Of a stretch of DNA of 64,000 nucleotides, positions 19,351-28,190 are shown in pieces; the first letter of the stretch is position 1, and each line of letters begins with the position of its first letter. The DNA is from Bacteroidales bacterium (GTDB taxonomy: Bacteria; Bacteroidota; Bacteroidia; Bacteroidales; P3), in the NCBI GenBank assembly GCA_017647785.1, contig JAGCJW010000018.1, forward strand, positions 1-64,000, in the 5' to 3' direction. The notes below the pieces were generated by a model that searched no databases, was not told the DNA's origin, and was given only the letters and a program-made list of their open reading frames with translations. Position numbers and translations under genes: made by a program.

Positions 19351-19686
19351 TTATTTAGAATTTGTTGTGTTATGGTTTTCTTGATGCTTGATTACATATA
19401 TATCTTCGTTTGGAGATTTCATCATGTATTTTTCTCTTCCATACTTCTCTTTTGCTTTGATGTTTCTCTCTAATTCTATATTTCTTATGCTATCCTTAGT
19501 TATTTCTTCTAATATGAAGTTTTTTTGTTGTTCTATTTCTTCATATTGCTTTTTTACTTTGAAATAATAGATGATATTGTTGTTTGGGGAAAATAAGAAT
19601 AGTAACGAAAATATGATTATCGTCAAAATGTACTTGTTGGTTATAAACCTTACAAATTTGTTTTCTCTAAAAGAAGACGTGTCCAT
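19351..19686 (-). CDS. Septum formation initiator, DivIC/FtsB family
   Basis: Small bitopic membrane protein of 111 residues: cytoplasmic N-terminus, one transmembrane helix at about 18-36 (YILTIIIFSLLFLFSP), then a Glu/Lys/Arg-rich coiled coil and the Bacteroidota family ending KYGREKYMMKSPNEDIYVI. DivIC/FtsB proteins form a coiled-coil heterodimer with FtsL and bind FtsQ to trigger septal synthesis. The partner genes lie in the dcw cluster at 1428 and 10882. It starts immediately next to the HAD hydrolase gene upstream and is probably cotranscribed with it and thiL. Confidence 0.85.
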   Translation of the reverse strand: MDTSSFRENKFVRFITNKYILTIIIFSLLFLFSPNNNIIYYFKVKKQYEEIEQQKNFILEEITKDSIRNIELERNIKAKEKYGREKYMMKSPNEDIYVIKHQENHNTTNSK

Positions 19687-20306
19687 TATATTATCTTTTT
19701 GCTATATAGGTCTATTAATGTTTCTCCGTTTGTAAGCCAATAAGTATTTAACCCTATTTGTTTTGCTCCTTCAAGATGTTGTGGTGAATCATCTATGAAT
19801 AAAGTTTCTTCTGCTTTTATCCCTGCGTCATCTACAACAAATTGGAAAGACTCTGGGTGAGGTTTTCTTCTGTTTATTTCGTTAGAGAAATAAGCTTTGT
19901 TGAAGACACAAGAGAATAAATCAAATCCTAATTGACGTTCAAAGTCTTTTTTAAGAAATTCAATGTGCAGTTCATTAGTGTTTGAGAAAAGATATAGCTT
20001 ATATTTTAGCTTTAATACTCCAAGTAGTTGAATGATTTCTTTTGGTAAATCCAAAATCATGGCAAACCATGCTTTGTCTATTTGTTCATCAGTAAGAGGT
20101 TGTTTTACTAAAGCTCTAATGCCATCTCTGAATTCTGCAATACTACATTTTCCTTCTTCAAATTTATCAATAATCTCTACTTGATTGGCTTGTGTATAAA
20201 TTTTATCAAAGTCTTCTATCCCGTAACTTTTGAATGTTTCTATTACTTTGTGATAACTAACATTTAGTATCACACCTCCCATGTCTAATATTAAGTTTTT
20301 AATCAT
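19686..20306 (-). CDS. HAD-superfamily hydrolase (subfamily IA, YihX-like)
   Basis: Soluble 206-residue HAD protein, probably a small-molecule phosphatase. Motif I is LILDMGGVI (4-12) with nucleophile Asp7; as in many YihX-type members the second acidic residue of DxD is replaced by Gly. Motif II is LFSNTNELH near 107, the catalytic Lys lies in RRKPHPESF near 146 and motif III is TLFIDDSPQHLEGA near 168. The helical cap follows motif I. Substrate cannot be read from sequence; adjacency to thiL is suggestive of nothing specific. It overlaps the DivIC-like gene by one base and follows thiL after 3 nt. Confidence 0.85.
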   Translation of the reverse strand: MIKNLILDMGGVILNVSYHKVIETFKSYGIEDFDKIYTQANQVEIIDKFEEGKCSIAEFRDGIRALVKQPLTDEQIDKAWFAMILDLPKEIIQLLGVLKLKYKLYLFSNTNELHIEFLKKDFERQLGFDLFSCVFNKAYFSNEINRRKPHPESFQFVVDDAGIKAEETLFIDDSPQHLEGAKQIGLNTYWLTNGETLIDLYSKKII

Positions 20307-20309
20307 TGC

Positions 20310-21353
20310 TTATTCTTCTTGTTTATAATGATTCCAGCCTTGAGCTTTTAACTCTATTGTGGTATTTTGTGGAGTTACTAATTGACAACCTAAAGATTTA
20401 TCGGTAATATGTCCTATTATGTGAATGTTCTCGTTCTTTTGAACTTTTTCGTAATCTTTTTGGTTTATGGTAAATAGCATTTCATAGTCTTCTCCGCCAT
20501 TTAATGCTCCTGTGTCTGCTAATATTTTGAATTCTTCAAATGTTCGTGAAGCTCTGTAATCTACTGGCATTTTTTCTAAATATATTTCGCAACCAACATT
20601 AGATTGTTTACAGATATGTAGAGCTTCTGAGGCAAGTCCATCTGATATGTCTATCATAGAAGTTGGTACTATGCCTTCTTTTTCAAAGAAGTCTATAAGT
20701 TTCTTTTGTGCTTCTGGCTTTAATTGTCTTCCTACTTCGTATTCATAGTCTTTTAACTGAGGTTGAGAATTTGGGTTTACCATAAAAGCGGCTTTCTCTC
20801 TTTGTAATACTAATAAACCTGCATAAGCTGCTCCTAAATCTCCTGTTACACAAAGCAAATCATAAGGTTTAGCACCACTTCTTTTTACTATTTTTTCTTT
20901 TTCTGCTTCTCCTATTACAGTGATTGAAAGAAACATGCCTGAAGCAGAACTTGTTGTGTCGCCACCTACTACATCTACACCATATTTTTCGCAAGCTAAA
21001 TAAATTCCTGCGTACAATTCTTCTAATGCTTCAACAGAATATCTATTGCTCACTGCAATAGATATTGTAATTTGTTTAGGTTTTCCGTTCATTGCATAGA
21101 TATCAGAAAAATTAACTACGCAAGCTTTATAGCCTAAATGTTTAAGAGGGGTGTAAACCATATCAAAATGCACTCCCTCTGTCATTATATCTGTAGAAAC
21201 TAAAACTACTTTATTTTTATATTCTAAACAAGCAGCATCATCACCTATGGAAAGGATTGTGCTAGTATTTCTTATTTCTCTTTTTTCTTCTGGGTTAAGT
21301 CTATCGATTAGTCCAAATTCTCCTAAACTTTCTAATTCTGTTCTCTCGCTCAT
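20310..21353 (-). CDS. thiL: Thiamine-monophosphate kinase ThiL
   Basis: ATP-dependent kinase producing thiamine diphosphate from thiamine phosphate, the last step of TPP synthesis. The 347 residues show the N-terminal GEFGLIDRL, the metal-binding GDDAACLEYKNK (about 38-49), the VGGDTTSS motif near 130, GDLGAAYAGL near 171 and SDGLASE near 240, all standard for the family. TPP made here would serve, among others, the IorA enzyme encoded at 55876. It heads a three-gene minus-strand run with the HAD and DivIC-like genes. Confidence 0.95.
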   Translation of the reverse strand: MSERTELESLGEFGLIDRLNPEEKREIRNTSTILSIGDDAACLEYKNKVVLVSTDIMTEGVHFDMVYTPLKHLGYKACVVNFSDIYAMNGKPKQITISIAVSNRYSVEALEELYAGIYLACEKYGVDVVGGDTTSSASGMFLSITVIGEAEKEKIVKRSGAKPYDLLCVTGDLGAAYAGLLVLQREKAAFMVNPNSQPQLKDYEYEVGRQLKPEAQKKLIDFFEKEGIVPTSMIDISDGLASEALHICKQSNVGCEIYLEKMPVDYRASRTFEEFKILADTGALNGGEDYEMLFTINQKDYEKVQKNENIHIIGHITDKSLGCQLVTPQNTTIELKAQGWNHYKQEE

Positions 21354-21397
21354 TGCTTCTTATTATTTGCTTTTAGTCTGCAAATATAAGAAATTAT

Positions 21398-22078
21398 TTA
21401 CATTTTAAGAACAATACTTAAAGAAAGGGCATTGCTTTCTATGTTTGGGAAATAGGTTTTTTCAGTAAAACCGGTGATAGTAGTGATTCCTTTGTGAGCT
21501 ATTATATTGTAATCAAGGCTAATTCCTACTGCTCTTTCTCCAATGTGAGCTTCTTCGCCTTTATGTATCCACCATGTTATACCTATTGGAACTATTGTAT
21601 TTAGTGAGCTAAGGGCTAAGTTAGGTCTATATTCACCTAAGTTATCTTTAATTGTGTGTAAATAACTATTGTATTGTCCACCAAATCCAAGTGAGACTTC
21701 AAAATCAAATTTTTTGTATCGGCAGAAGATGTAAGAAAACTCTAATTTGCTACCATAACTTCTTAATTCAGAATATTGATTTTCGTGAGCACTGAATGCA
21801 GGTGCAGAAGATGCATAACTTTCTGTTAATACATAAAATCTATCTTTGAAATAATATCCAAAGCCTAAAGAAAATCCTGTTTTGATGTAAGGTGTGAATT
21901 CTTTGTATTCAGGGTATATTTCTTTTATGGAGGAGTTTAAATGATCAAAATTACTAAAAAACTCCATAGAAAAGCCTGCTGTTGAAATAAATCCTGAAGG
22001 TTTAATTGTTTTTTGCGCAAATAGATTTGTTGCTGTTGTAAAATAAAGGATTGTCGCAACTAAAATAATTTTTTTCAT
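21398..22078 (-). CDS. Predicted outer-membrane beta-barrel protein
   Basis: Exported protein of 226 residues with signal peptide MKKIILVATILYFTTATNLFAQ. The rest is a series of alternating polar/aromatic strands (for example FSLGFGYYFKDRFYVLTESYAS and KLEFSYIFCRYKKFDFEVSLGFGG) ending in a hydrophobic strand finishing with Met, as expected for a small barrel of about 8-10 strands. I recognise no specific family or function. It has a 43-nt gap to thiL, so it may share that transcript, and is separated from buk by a terminator. Confidence 0.7.
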   Translation of the reverse strand: MKKIILVATILYFTTATNLFAQKTIKPSGFISTAGFSMEFFSNFDHLNSSIKEIYPEYKEFTPYIKTGFSLGFGYYFKDRFYVLTESYASSAPAFSAHENQYSELRSYGSKLEFSYIFCRYKKFDFEVSLGFGGQYNSYLHTIKDNLGEYRPNLALSSLNTIVPIGITWWIHKGEEAHIGERAVGISLDYNIIAHKGITTITGFTEKTYFPNIESNALSLSIVLKM

Positions 22079-22133
22079 AAGGCTATTGTGTTTAAAATTA
22101 TATGTTTTACAACATTTATTTCACACAATAGTT

Positions 22134-22172
22134 CAAAAAAAGAGGGAATTTTCTTTTCAGAATATTCCCTCT
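22134..22172 (-). terminator. Rho-independent terminator after buk
   Basis: A 9-bp stem AGAGGGAAT / ATTCCCTCT (22141-22149 with 22164-22172) followed on the minus strand by seven T. It lies 25 nt past the buk stop and separates it from the barrel gene downstream. Confidence 0.8.
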
Positions 22173-22196
22173 ATGTATTTTAATGTGATGTATTGA

Positions 22197-23276
22197 CTAT
22201 TTATATTCTTTACATTCTATTTCGTTATTCAAGAACATTGTTGCGTTCATTGCTAATGCTCCCATTTCATCTTCTCCTGCGTATATTTCAACAGGCGCGA
22301 TGAATTTTACTCTTTCTATTACTTCTTCGTCAAATGGTTTTCCGTAAGCAATACCTCCTGTTAATACGATAGCATCAACTTGTCCATTTAATACTGTTGC
22401 AGCTGCTCCAATTTCTTTTGCTACTTGGTAAGCCATTGCTGATTGGATGAAAGCATGGTCTTTGTCGCCTTCTTTTGCTTTTACTTCTACAGTGTAAGCA
22501 TCGTTTGTTCCTAAATAAGCAACGTAACCTCCGTTACCAACAATCATTTTCTTGATTTGTTCTTTTGTGTATTCTCCGCTGAAGCATGCGTTTACAACTT
22601 CATTAACTGGTAAAGAACCTGTTCTTTCAGGTGAGAATGGACCTTCTCCGTCTAATGCTTGGTTAACGTCTATTACTAATCCTTTTTTGTGAACTCCAAC
22701 TGAAACTCCACCTCCTAAGTGTACGATGATAAGATTTAAGTCTTCGTATTTTTGATTGTGGTCTTTTGCGTATTTTCTTGCGATTGCTTTTTGGTTCAAT
22801 GCGTGGAAGATAGAACGACGTGGGAATTTAGGGTGTCCGCTTATTCTTGCCAATGGTTCCATTTCATCTACAACAACTGGGTCTGCAATAATAGCAGGAA
22901 CATTGTTTAATCCACTTGCTATGTCGTTTGCTATAAGTCCTCCTAAGTTACAAGCGTGTTCTCCTGATACTCCTTTTTTAAGGTCTTCAATCATGGCAGC
23001 ATTTACTCCCCATACTCCAGAAGAGATAGGCTTTACTAATCCACCACGTCCAACTATTACTTTAAATTCGTTTAAATCGTAACCTGCAGCAGCTACTTCT
23101 TCAAGTATAAGAGATTTTCTGAATTCGTATTGGTCTGCTATGCGTTCAAATTTTGCTATTTCTTCGGCAGAGTGTTTGATATTCTTTACAAATAGTTGTG
23201 TTTCTCCGTCATAAACTGCTACTTTTGTTGAAGTAGAGCCTGGATTTATTGCCAAAATCAATTGTTTGTTGCTCAT
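22197..23276 (-). CDS. buk: Butyrate kinase
   Basis: Acetokinase-family enzyme interconverting butyryl phosphate + ADP with butyrate + ATP; some members act on branched-chain acids. The 359 residues open with the phosphate-binding LAINPGSTSTKVAVYDG, then carry GRGGLVKPISSGV, PRRSIFHALNQKA near 155, HLGGGVSVGVHKKG near 187 and VLTGGIAYGK near 300. Length and motifs are normal. No ptb gene is adjacent, so the butyryl-CoA step must be encoded elsewhere. A TATATTTG -7 box lies at 23318-23325 on its strand. With iorAB it suggests fermentative energy conservation. Confidence 0.95.
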   Translation of the reverse strand: MSNKQLILAINPGSTSTKVAVYDGETQLFVKNIKHSAEEIAKFERIADQYEFRKSLILEEVAAAGYDLNEFKVIVGRGGLVKPISSGVWGVNAAMIEDLKKGVSGEHACNLGGLIANDIASGLNNVPAIIADPVVVDEMEPLARISGHPKFPRRSIFHALNQKAIARKYAKDHNQKYEDLNLIIVHLGGGVSVGVHKKGLVIDVNQALDGEGPFSPERTGSLPVNEVVNACFSGEYTKEQIKKMIVGNGGYVAYLGTNDAYTVEVKAKEGDKDHAFIQSAMAYQVAKEIGAAATVLNGQVDAIVLTGGIAYGKPFDEEVIERVKFIAPVEIYAGEDEMGALAMNATMFLNNEIECKEYK

Positions 23277-23350
23277 GTCTTTTTAATATTTTATTTTTAA
23301 TTTTTTCTTCTTTTGTGCAAATATAAGAATAATGTTTCAATCGCGAAATA

Positions 23351-23430
23351 AAACAAAGAAATAATTTTCTAAAACAAAGAAATAATTTTTTAATTCTTTG
23401 AATTATTTTCGTAATACAAAGAAATATTTT
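23351..23430. repeat. AT-rich direct repeats in the buk / barrel intergenic region
   Basis: The 18-mer AAACAAAGAAATAATTTT occurs at 23351-23368 and 23372-23389 (period 21 nt), a partial third copy at 23416-23430, and an inverted relative at 23392-23409. They sit between the divergent starts of buk and the barrel gene, just before the TACCTTTG box at 23431-23438. A role as operator sites is possible but the sequence is low complexity. Confidence 0.5.
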
Positions 23431-23466
23431 TACCTTTGTCTAAGTTTTACTTTAAATACTTTGATT

Positions 23467-25158
23467 ATGTTTTTTAGAAGGGGTTTTTCTTTTGTTTTTA
23501 TTTTGATTTTGTTTGCTCAATCCTTGTCTTTTGCTCAGCAAAGTGAGAAATTGTCTTTGAAGTTGGGCTTTGAGGGAAGTTATATGAAGAGAAATGATAA
23601 TTCAAGCACTTTTTCATCGGCTTTAAATCAAGCAAAGGATACTGTTTTCTTTGAAAGTATTAACGCAAACGGCGACACGAAGGAGTATAGTGGAACAATG
23701 AATATTGATTTGCTTTATATGTTTAATGAAAGGAAGGCTTTTTCATTTTCTTTTTCTCATTTGCAATTAAGCAATCAAAATAATCTTTCTACTAATCAAA
23801 CAAGGATTGATTCTTCTTTTGCAAATAGAATGACAAATGCTTATAAGGCTGAGGATTTTTACAAGGTTGAAAACAGTGTTACGAGATTTTCTACTGGTTA
23901 TTCTCATAATTTTAATAATAAAGGAAAGATTTTATCCATTGGACTTGACGGAAGTTTTTCTAATACAGAGAGTCGTGGAAATAATCTTAGGATTTATGAT
24001 AATCCAACGGCTATTTATTGGAATTTTAACGGACTTGATGTGGCTAAATCCAAGGATAATGATATTGCTTTAAACGTTTTTTATAATTATTCTTACGACG
24101 AGTCTTCTAAAATTATGCTTGGATTAAGATTAAATCACGCTTGGAGCGACAAAGATGCCGATTACAATTATTATGACTCGCTAAACCATATATATAATGT
24201 TAAGGATATTGCTTTCTCCTATATATATAGGTATAGGAATAGCGGTTTGAATTGCTTTTTTGATTGGAAACTTATTTTTAATCGCTTAATGATGAATGTA
24301 AGATTGGATTGTAATTTAGCAAATGAAGAGTTTAGTTATCAATCTCTTTATTCGCCTGATGATACTTCTTATTTTAAATTCACTATTGAGCCTTTGGTTT
24401 ATTTAACTTATAGGGCTAATGCTGGCAATGTGTTTAATCTTTCTTATAATCTTAAAACCACAACACCTTCTGCAAGTGATTTGACTACGCATAAGCTGTA
24501 TGGTGGAGATTTTTTCACTATTGGTAATCGCAATCTTAAATCTTCGCAAACTCATTCTTTGATTGCAAGTTGGCAAAAGGCTTTTTCTGAAAGCAAGTCT
24601 GTGTCTTTGAGTGCTTATTATAAACATTCTTCTAACGAAATAGACTATGCGACAGATTTTCTACTTGATGATTATTATGGATATGTGATTTCTTATACTA
24701 TGCCTTACAATATGAAAACTTCTTTTAGGTATGGATTAGATGCAAACGCAAATTTTGAAATCGGAAACTTATTTAAGGCAAATCTTTTTGCTAACATATA
24801 TAGGTATTACTACGAAATTGATTATCCAAACTTAGGATTGTATTCTAATTATAGTACTTCGTATTCTTTTAACTTAAAAATAAGCAGACAATTCTTTGAA
24901 ACGCTAAATCTTTACGCTATTGCACAGTATTCTTCTCCTGTTGCAAGATTGTTTTATGAACAAAGAGAGAATTATAGCATAGATTTAGGTGTGAGAACTG
25001 AACTTTTTAATAAAAAATTATCCTTGTTTGCTCAGATAGATGATGTGTTTAATCTTAGCAAACAAGGATATGAAATAACAAATCCTTTCTTTAATTCTTA
25101 TAATCTAACAGAGTATAAGGGAATATTTGTGAAATTTGGTGTGAATTATAGCTTTTAA
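23467..25158 (+). CDS. Outer-membrane beta-barrel protein of the TonB-receptor type, without plug domain
   Basis: Exported 563-residue protein; ATG 23467 gives a clean signal peptide MFFRRGFSFVFILILFAQ... ending at Ala-Gln. The remainder is wall-to-wall beta strands rich in Tyr, Asn and Ser, with a stretch like NVFNLSYNLKTTTPSASDLT and a final strand ending KFGVNYSF, characteristic of the C-terminal barrel of Bacteroidota TonB-dependent receptor-like proteins (outer membrane beta-barrel family). No carboxypeptidase-regulatory, TonB box or plug region precedes it, whereas family members of 750-900 residues have these. It may be an open or gated porin, or a receptor half whose plug was lost. 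Substrate unknown. Confidence 0.75.
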   Translation: MFFRRGFSFVFILILFAQSLSFAQQSEKLSLKLGFEGSYMKRNDNSSTFSSALNQAKDTVFFESINANGDTKEYSGTMNIDLLYMFNERKAFSFSFSHLQLSNQNNLSTNQTRIDSSFANRMTNAYKAEDFYKVENSVTRFSTGYSHNFNNKGKILSIGLDGSFSNTESRGNNLRIYDNPTAIYWNFNGLDVAKSKDNDIALNVFYNYSYDESSKIMLGLRLNHAWSDKDADYNYYDSLNHIYNVKDIAFSYIYRYRNSGLNCFFDWKLIFNRLMMNVRLDCNLANEEFSYQSLYSPDDTSYFKFTIEPLVYLTYRANAGNVFNLSYNLKTTTPSASDLTTHKLYGGDFFTIGNRNLKSSQTHSLIASWQKAFSESKSVSLSAYYKHSSNEIDYATDFLLDDYYGYVISYTMPYNMKTSFRYGLDANANFEIGNLFKANLFANIYRYYYEIDYPNLGLYSNYSTSYSFNLKISRQFFETLNLYAIAQYSSPVARLFYEQRENYSIDLGVRTELFNKKLSLFAQIDDVFNLSKQGYEITNPFFNSYNLTEYKGIFVKFGVNYSF

Positions 25159-25167
25159 AATCTTGAT

Positions 25168-25734
25168 TTAAGAAAGCAAATCGTCAATCACTTTAGGGAA
25201 ATGTTCTTTTTCTAATAAGTGTATTTTTTCTGCCAAAGTGTCTGCGTTATCTTCGGCAGTTATTGTGCATTTTGCTTGAAAGATTATATTTCCTTCATCA
25301 TATCTTTCATTAACGTAATGAATAGTTATTCCGGATTCTTGCTCCCTTGCAGCAATTACAGCTTCGTGAACGTGATGTCCGTGCATACCCTTCCCACCAT
25401 ACTTAGGTAATAGAGCAGGATGTATGTTTATTATTTTATTTTCATACTCCTTTAATATGTTATTAGGAACAAGCCATAGGAAACCTGCTAATACAATAAA
25501 ATCTATTTGATTTTCTAAAAGGGCTTCAACAACCTTATCTGTAGAATAAAAATCCTCTCTATTGAAATATAAGCTTTTTACATTTAATTGCTTTGCTCTT
25601 TCAAGAACATAAGCATTTGATTTGTTTACTATTAGTAATTCTATTTTGATATCAGTTTCCTTTGAGTTAAAATACTCACAAATTTGTTGGAAATTTGTTC
25701 CGCTACCAGAAGCAAAAATAGCTATTCTTTTCAT
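25168..25734 (-). CDS. purN: Phosphoribosylglycinamide formyltransferase PurN
   Basis: Third step of purine synthesis: 10-formyl-THF-dependent formylation of GAR. The 188 residues contain the N-terminal FASGSGTNFQQI (7-18), the AGFLWLVP folate-binding segment near 84, catalytic NIHPALLPKYGGKGMHG (His-Pro, about 104-120), the HYVNERYDEGNII stretch and HLLEKEHFPKVI. All catalytic residues (Asn, His, Asp) are in place. It is divergent from acpP across a 216-nt gap, the same neighbourhood seen in other Bacteroidota. Confidence 0.95.
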   Translation of the reverse strand: MKRIAIFASGSGTNFQQICEYFNSKETDIKIELLIVNKSNAYVLERAKQLNVKSLYFNREDFYSTDKVVEALLENQIDFIVLAGFLWLVPNNILKEYENKIINIHPALLPKYGGKGMHGHHVHEAVIAAREQESGITIHYVNERYDEGNIIFQAKCTITAEDNADTLAEKIHLLEKEHFPKVIDDLLS

Positions 25735-25950
25735 TTTATGTAATATTTGATTTTTTTATGCTTGCAAAGATAGTATTTTAGTATAAAACATCGTTTTTAT
25801 TTATTTTTACAATAAAAAGGCAATAATATTAAAATTCTAAATTTCAAATTGTTAAATTGAAAAGCCTTATCATTTTTCTTTGTTTTTTTGTCCAATTGCA
25901 CTTTTTTTTGTTATTTTGCAAATCGGTTTAATTATAAAAACTTTATAAAT

Positions 25951-26187
25951 ATGTCTGAAATAGCAACAAAAGTGATAGCTATCGTAGTTGATAAGCTAGG
26001 TGTAGAAGAAAGTCAAGTTACTCCTGAAGCAAACTTCACAAGTGATTTAGGAGCTGATTCATTAGACACTGTAGAATTGATCATGGAATTAGAAAAAGAA
26101 TTTAACATTTCTATACCAGATGATCAAGCTGAAAAGATAGCAACAGTAGGTGACGCTATCACATACATCGAAAACAACGCTAAATAA
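25951..26187 (+). CDS. acpP: Acyl carrier protein
   Basis: Small acidic carrier (78 residues) for fatty-acid intermediates. The phosphopantetheine-attachment Ser lies in [12 protein letters not shown] (about residues 36-47). ATG 25951 gives the standard ACP start [12 protein letters not shown]; the longer open frame upstream is not needed and would run into the promoter region. fabF begins 14 nt later, the usual ACP-KASII pair. The upstream gap (25735-25950) is AT-rich and holds TTATTTTG at 25912-25919, one base from a -7 box. Confidence 0.97.
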   Translation: MSEIATKVIAIVVDKLGVEESQVTPEANFTSDLGADSLDTVELIMELEKEFNISIPDDQAEKIATVGDAITYIENNAK

Positions 26188-26201
26188 TTTCATTTTTCAT
26201 T

Positions 26202-27449
26202 ATGGAAATGAAACGTGTTGTAGTTACAGGGTTAGGCGCACTTACTCCAATAGGTAACAATATTGAAGAATATTGGAACGGCCTTATAAATGGAGTAAGT
26301 GGGGCTGCCCCTATAACTCATTTTGATGCTTCACAAGCTAAAACTCAGTTTGCTTGTGAATTGAAAAACTTCGATAGTAATAAGTTTTTCGACAGAAAGG
26401 AAATAAGAAAATACGATAAATTTGCTCAATACGGAATAGTAGCTGCTGACCAAGCAATGGCTGACTCTGGAATTAATTTAGAACAATTAGATAAGGACAG
26501 AGCAGGTGTTATTTGGGCTTCAGGTATTGGTGGTATAGCAACATTCCAAGAAGAAATCGTATCTTTTGCGAAAGGAGATGGTTCATTAAGATTTAGTCCA
26601 TTCTTCATTCCAAAGATGATAGCAGATATTTGTGCAGGTCACATATCTATTAAATATGATTTAAGAGGACCTAACTTCTGTACAGTATCAGCATGCGCAT
26701 CTTCAGCACACGCAATAGCAGATGCTTTTATGTACATAAGAACAGGAAAAGCGGATGTAATGGTTTGTGGGGGAAGTGAAGCTGCTATCTCTGAAGCAGG
26801 ATTAGGCGGATTTAGTTCAATGCATGCTATCTCTCAAAGAAACGATGATCCAGCAACAGCTTCAAGACCATTTGACAAAGACAGAGATGGATTTGTTTTA
26901 GGAGAAGGAGCAGGTGCCTTGGTTTTGGAAAGCTATGAACACGCTATAGCACGTGGAGCAAGAATCTATGCAGAAGTTGGTGGCGCAGGTTTAACAGCAG
27001 ATGCTCATCACATGACAGCACCTCACCCAGAAGGAAGAGGAGCTTTGAATGCGATGAAAGAGGCAATAAGAGAAGCAGGACTTGCATTAGAAGATATTCA
27101 TCACATCAACACTCACGGAACATCAACACCACTTGGAGACATAGCAGAAGTAAGTGCGATAGAAAAATTGTTTGGAGAACACGCAAAGAATATAAACATC
27201 AACTCTACTAAGAGTATGACAGGACACTTGTTAGGAGCAGCAGGAGCTATAGAATCAATAGCAACAATTTTAGCTGTTTATAACGGAATAGTTCCTCCAA
27301 CAATCAATCACTTTACTGATGATCCTGAATTACCTCAATTAAACTTTACTTTCGGTAAAGCTCAAAAGAGAGAAATCAAAGGAGCATTAAACAATACATT
27401 CGGATTCGGTGGACACAACGCATCTCTTGCGTTTAAGAAATATGAATAA
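26202..27449 (+). CDS. fabF: Beta-ketoacyl-ACP synthase II FabF
   Basis: Condensing enzyme of fatty-acid elongation. The 415-residue product has the thiolase-fold catalytic triad: active-site Cys in VSACASSAHA (about 165-174), His in NTHGTSTPLGD near 305 and His in STKSMTGHLLGAAG near 342, followed by the C-terminal NNTFGFGGHNASL. Length and motifs are normal. It lies between acpP and rnc, gaps 14 and 3 nt, forming the acpP-fabF-rnc-lipA operon. Confidence 0.97.
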   Translation: MEMKRVVVTGLGALTPIGNNIEEYWNGLINGVSGAAPITHFDASQAKTQFACELKNFDSNKFFDRKEIRKYDKFAQYGIVAADQAMADSGINLEQLDKDRAGVIWASGIGGIATFQEEIVSFAKGDGSLRFSPFFIPKMIADICAGHISIKYDLRGPNFCTVSACASSAHAIADAFMYIRTGKADVMVCGGSEAAISEAGLGGFSSMHAISQRNDDPATASRPFDKDRDGFVLGEGAGALVLESYEHAIARGARIYAEVGGAGLTADAHHMTAPHPEGRGALNAMKEAIREAGLALEDIHHINTHGTSTPLGDIAEVSAIEKLFGEHAKNININSTKSMTGHLLGAAGAIESIATILAVYNGIVPPTINHFTDDPELPQLNFTFGKAQKREIKGALNNTFGFGGHNASLAFKKYE

Positions 27450-27452
27450 GAT

Positions 27453-28190
27453 ATGTTTCTTATCAAAAGAGGCATAAAAAGAGAAGATAAAGAACTTCTG
27501 AAATTTTTAAGAAATATTCTTGGGTGTAAACCTAAGAATATTTCTATTTATAAGCTTAGTCTTATACATAAATCTTGCTCTATAACAGATAGCAAAGGAA
27601 ATAAGCTAAACAATGAACGCTTAGAATATCTTGGAGATACAGTTTTAAGCACAATAGTAGGTGATTATTTATTCAAGAAATACCCATTAAAAGGAGAAGG
27701 CTTTCTTACTGAAATGCGTTCAAAAATAGTTAGTAGAGCATCCCTTAATAAGCTTTCAGTAAAAATAGGATTAAGTAAACTAATAGAGTACAACAAAACT
27801 TCACATTCAGGAAGTTTCTCATCAGTCAATGGTGATGCCTTTGAAGCTTTAGTAGGAGCGCTTTACTTAGATAGAGGTTACAAATTCACACAAAAAGTTA
27901 TAACAAAAAAGATACTTTCAATTCATCTTGACATAGACGAATTGGAGAATACTACATGGAACTATAAGAGTAAGATAATTGATTGGTGTCAAAAAAATAA
28001 AAAGAAAATATCCTTTGAAGTTGTAGAGTCATCTGTTGTAAACCATAGAATGCACTATGTAGTTCAAATACTTATTGACGAAGAACCACAAGAAAAAGCA
28101 GAAGACTACTCAATCAAAGCAGCGGAACAACTTGCCGCAGAAAAAACATTAAAAAAGATTTTAGAAAATGAGCAACAACCCACAACGTAA
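27453..28190 (+). CDS. rnc: Ribonuclease III
   Basis: Double-strand-specific endoribonuclease for rRNA and mRNA processing. The 245 residues have the RNase III signature NERLEYLGDTVLS (about 50-62) with the catalytic Glu and Asp, a second acidic cluster GDAFEALVGALYLD near 125, and a C-terminal double-stranded-RNA-binding domain ending AAEQLAAEKTLKKIL. It starts 3 nt after fabF. Its last 23 nt overlap the start of lipA in another frame, implying coupled translation. Confidence 0.95.
   Translation: MFLIKRGIKREDKELLKFLRNILGCKPKNISIYKLSLIHKSCSITDSKGNKLNNERLEYLGDTVLSTIVGDYLFKKYPLKGEGFLTEMRSKIVSRASLNKLSVKIGLSKLIEYNKTSHSGSFSSVNGDAFEALVGALYLDRGYKFTQKVITKKILSIHLDIDELENTTWNYKSKIIDWCQKNKKKISFEVVESSVVNHRMHYVVQILIDEEPQEKAEDYSIKAAEQLAAEKTLKKILENEQQPTT

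Noticed and set aside
23341-23438. CRISPR-like direct repeats
   Set aside because: Period of 21 nt with 3-nt gaps, low complexity, only two full copies, no spacers or cas genes.
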